Assembly: GCA_946540705.1 (NCBI GenBank) | Contig: CAMNJD010000235.1 | Span: forward strand, 1 to 6,869 | DNA length: 6,869 bases | Source of the DNA: an uncultured Ruminococcus sp. | GTDB taxonomy: Bacteria > Bacillota > Clostridia > Oscillospirales > Ruminococcaceae | Reading direction: 5' to 3' | Part shown: piece after piece, positions 5,786 to 6,869 of the stretch | Numbering within the stretch: position 1 is the first letter of the stretch | Layout: every line of letters starts with the position of its first letter | The notes under the pieces: model-generated | What the model was told of the DNA's origin: nothing | Seen by the model: only the letters and a program-made list of their open reading frames with translations | Database searches by the model: none | Program-made: the position numbers and the translations under genes

Positions 5786-5790
5786 GGAGG
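5786..5790 (+). promoter_or_regulatory. ribosome binding site fixing the carbonic anhydrase start
   Basis: GGAGG six bases before the ATG at 5797. The reading frame is open back to an ATG at 5698 inside the GH105 gene, but that start has no ribosome site and adds an Arg-rich tail, so this site decides for 5797. Confidence 0.85.
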
Positions 5791-5796
5791 CATAAA

Positions 5797-6366
5797 ATGC
5801 AGGAATATCGGATCAAAGCAAACGAAGCCCAAAAGCGTCTGATTCAGGGCAATCGCCGCTTCATGGAAATGCGGGAGCTGACCTGCAATGTCTCGCCGGA
5901 AACACTGCTGCATTTCTGCGAAAACGGACAGCAGCCCTACGCGATCATCGTGACTTGCTCGGATTCGAGAGTCGTCCCGGAGCTGATCTTTTCGGCGGGG
6001 ATCGGTGATCTGTTTGTGATTCGCGTTGCGGGCAATGTCATAGACGCACATCAGCTCGGCAGCATCGAATATGCAGCGGAGCATCTCGGAACAGGACTGA
6101 TTGTTGTGCTCGGTCACGATCACTGCGGCGCGGTGCATGCAGCCGTGGCACATGAGCCTGACGGCTATATCAAATTCATCACGGACGAGATCCGCAGGGC
6201 TGTCGGCGATGAAACCGATGAATACAGGGCATGCTGCCTCAATGTCAGGCATAGCTGCGAGGTGATCGAACAGAGCCTTCTGATCCGAAGCGATGAGCAG
6301 CAATTCGGACTTCAGGTGCTGGGTGCTGTATATCATCTGCAAGACGGGCATGTCGCATTTCTCTGA
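5797..6366 (+). CDS. beta-class carbonic anhydrase
   Basis: A 189-residue zinc enzyme interconverting CO2 and bicarbonate, cytoplasmic (no signal). The two diagnostic motifs are present: CSDSR (54-58), giving zinc ligand C54 and the D56/R58 dyad, and GHDHCGAV (106-113), giving zinc ligands H107 and C110. It opens with the common ALKRLIEGN-like helix (AQKRLIQGNRRF, 11-22) and ends GAVYHLQDGHVAFL, the usual final strand pair. Length is slightly short but complete. It follows the GH105 gene by 37 bases with no promoter seen between, so it is probably the last gene of that operon, and a strong terminator begins seven bases after its stop. Bicarbonate supply for carboxylation during succinate-type fermentation is a possible role, inferred only. 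Confidence 0.94.
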   Translation: MQEYRIKANEAQKRLIQGNRRFMEMRELTCNVSPETLLHFCENGQQPYAIIVTCSDSRVVPELIFSAGIGDLFVIRVAGNVIDAHQLGSIEYAAEHLGTGLIVVLGHDHCGAVHAAVAHEPDGYIKFITDEIRRAVGDETDEYRACCLNVRHSCEVIEQSLLIRSDEQQFGLQVLGAVYHLQDGHVAFL

Positions 6367-6372
6367 ACGAAA

Positions 6373-6407
6373 AAACCGCATTCCGGTGCAGAACCGGGAT
6401 GCGGTTT
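6373..6407. terminator. bidirectional intrinsic terminator between convergent genes
   Basis: Arms 6373-6387 and 6393-6407 pair over 15 positions with a single G-T wobble: AAACCGCAT against ATGCGGTTT, then CCGGT against ACCGG, with loop GCAGA. On the plus strand TTTGTTTT follows; on the minus strand TTTTTT follows. It would end the carbonic anhydrase transcript and, from the other side, the HAD phosphatase transcript. Only a few bases separate it from each stop codon. Confidence 0.92.
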
Positions 6408-6410
6408 GTT

Positions 6411-6869
6411 TTAGGCTTCAAAAAATCCGAAATGTTCAAGTGCCTGCGCAACGCCGTCATGCCAGAGGTCGGCTGTGACATAATCAGCGTAGGGAATCAG
6501 CTTTTCGCCGTTGCCCATTGCAATCGACGTACCGCAGCCCTCAAACATCGGCAGATCGTTGAGGCTGTCACCGATCGCATAAGCATCCTCTTTCCGCAGA
6601 CCGTAATGCTTCAGCACAAAGTCGATGCCGGTTTTTTTGCTGTATTGCAGCGGCACCATCTCCGCGAAGCCCCGGCCGCGGTCGATGAACGTAAAATGCT
6701 GCGCGATACCGGATCTGAACCGTTCCAGATCGGTCTGTTCATCATACGCAATGACGAACTTGTCAAAGCTGAAATCGGGATCGGTGACCTTACGCCAGAC
6801 ATTCTTCTCCTGCATCCGGAATGTATCACGGATCATTGTGACAAACGGAAGCTCCCGCGCCTGCGGGTC
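6411..6869 (-). CDS. Cof-type HAD-IIB family phosphatase, C-terminal part (partial, runs off right edge)
   Basis: The reading frame is open from the right edge to a TAA at 6411-6413, 152 residues visible. An internal ATG exists at 6836, but the frame continues upstream (DPQARELPFVT...) and the HAD catalytic motif I (DxD) is not in view, so the real start is outside the window. Visible motifs are the HAD motif III lysine in YSKKTGIDFVLKHYGL (about 76-91) and motif IV GDSLNDLPMFE (about 100-110), whose acidic residues bind Mg2+. The ending (YADYVTADLWHDGVAQALEHFGF) is typical of the Cof subfamily. These enzymes dephosphorylate sugar phosphates or cofactors such as pyridoxal or flavin phosphates; the substrate here cannot be told. 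It converges on the carbonic anhydrase gene. Confidence 0.9.
   Translation of the reverse strand, partial: DPQARELPFVTMIRDTFRMQEKNVWRKVTDPDFSFDKFVIAYDEQTDLERFRSGIAQHFTFIDRGRGFAEMVPLQYSKKTGIDFVLKHYGLRKEDAYAIGDSLNDLPMFEGCGTSIAMGNGEKLIPYADYVTADLWHDGVAQALEHFGFFEA

Noticed and set aside
5698..5796. Earlier ATG for the carbonic anhydrase inside the GH105 gene
   Set aside because: No ribosome site, Arg-rich tail without family resemblance, and a good GGAGG directly precedes the ATG at 5797.
5659..6381. 240-residue minus-strand open frame opposite the carbonic anhydrase
   Set aside because: It is antisense to a gene with intact catalytic motifs, runs through the terminator, and shows no recognisable domain.
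1..6869. CRISPR array, insertion sequence, phage or defence genes
   Set aside because: No regularly spaced repeats, transposase or recombinase motifs, or target-site duplications were seen; all coding regions are metabolic or energy genes.

Overview
The window looks like a piece of a mid-GC (roughly 50-55 %) strictly anaerobic Clostridia-type chromosome, most plausibly a gut or rumen Ruminococcus/Oscillospiraceae relative. The evidence is the Firmicute-style atpI-B-E-F-H-A gene order, AGGAGG-type ribosome sites, sigma-A-type promoters, a Na+-type ATP synthase c subunit and a pectin-degradation gene pair. This taxonomic call is inference from gene content only.

Left half, minus strand (1-2935): the 5' portion of an F1Fo ATP synthase operon, atpI-atpB-atpE-atpF-atpH-atpA, with atpA running off the left edge. 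The genes are closely packed (one 4-base GTGA overlap between atpF and atpH, other gaps 13-46 bases). The c subunit carries two buried carboxylates (E30 and E63) plus the V/S/T/Y residues of Na+-binding rotor rings, so the enzyme is predicted to couple to Na+.

Centre (2936-3375): a 440-base divergent control region. Three minus-strand promoter candidates point at atpI. The two nearest are recognisably similar copies exactly 128 bases apart. One perfect-consensus plus-strand promoter (TTGACA-17-TATAAT) serves the right-hand genes. Several inverted repeats sit on or beside these promoters.

Right half, plus strand (3376-6366): an apparent three-gene operon. It encodes a sugar-type ABC transporter substrate-binding lipoprotein, a cytoplasmic GH105 unsaturated rhamnogalacturonyl hydrolase translationally coupled to it by an ATGA overlap, and a beta-class carbonic anhydrase. 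The first two fit uptake and intracellular cleavage of unsaturated pectin oligosaccharides; no permease or ATPase gene is present in the window. The operon ends at a strong hairpin terminator that also serves a convergent HAD-IIB phosphatase gene, which runs off the right edge (6411-6869, minus).

No tRNA, rRNA, CRISPR array, insertion sequence or clear sign of horizontal transfer was seen. Most of the window is well-known biology. The parts that deserve a second look are the two-carboxylate c ring, the layered promoter region, and the small lipoprotein/GH105/carbonic anhydrase operon.
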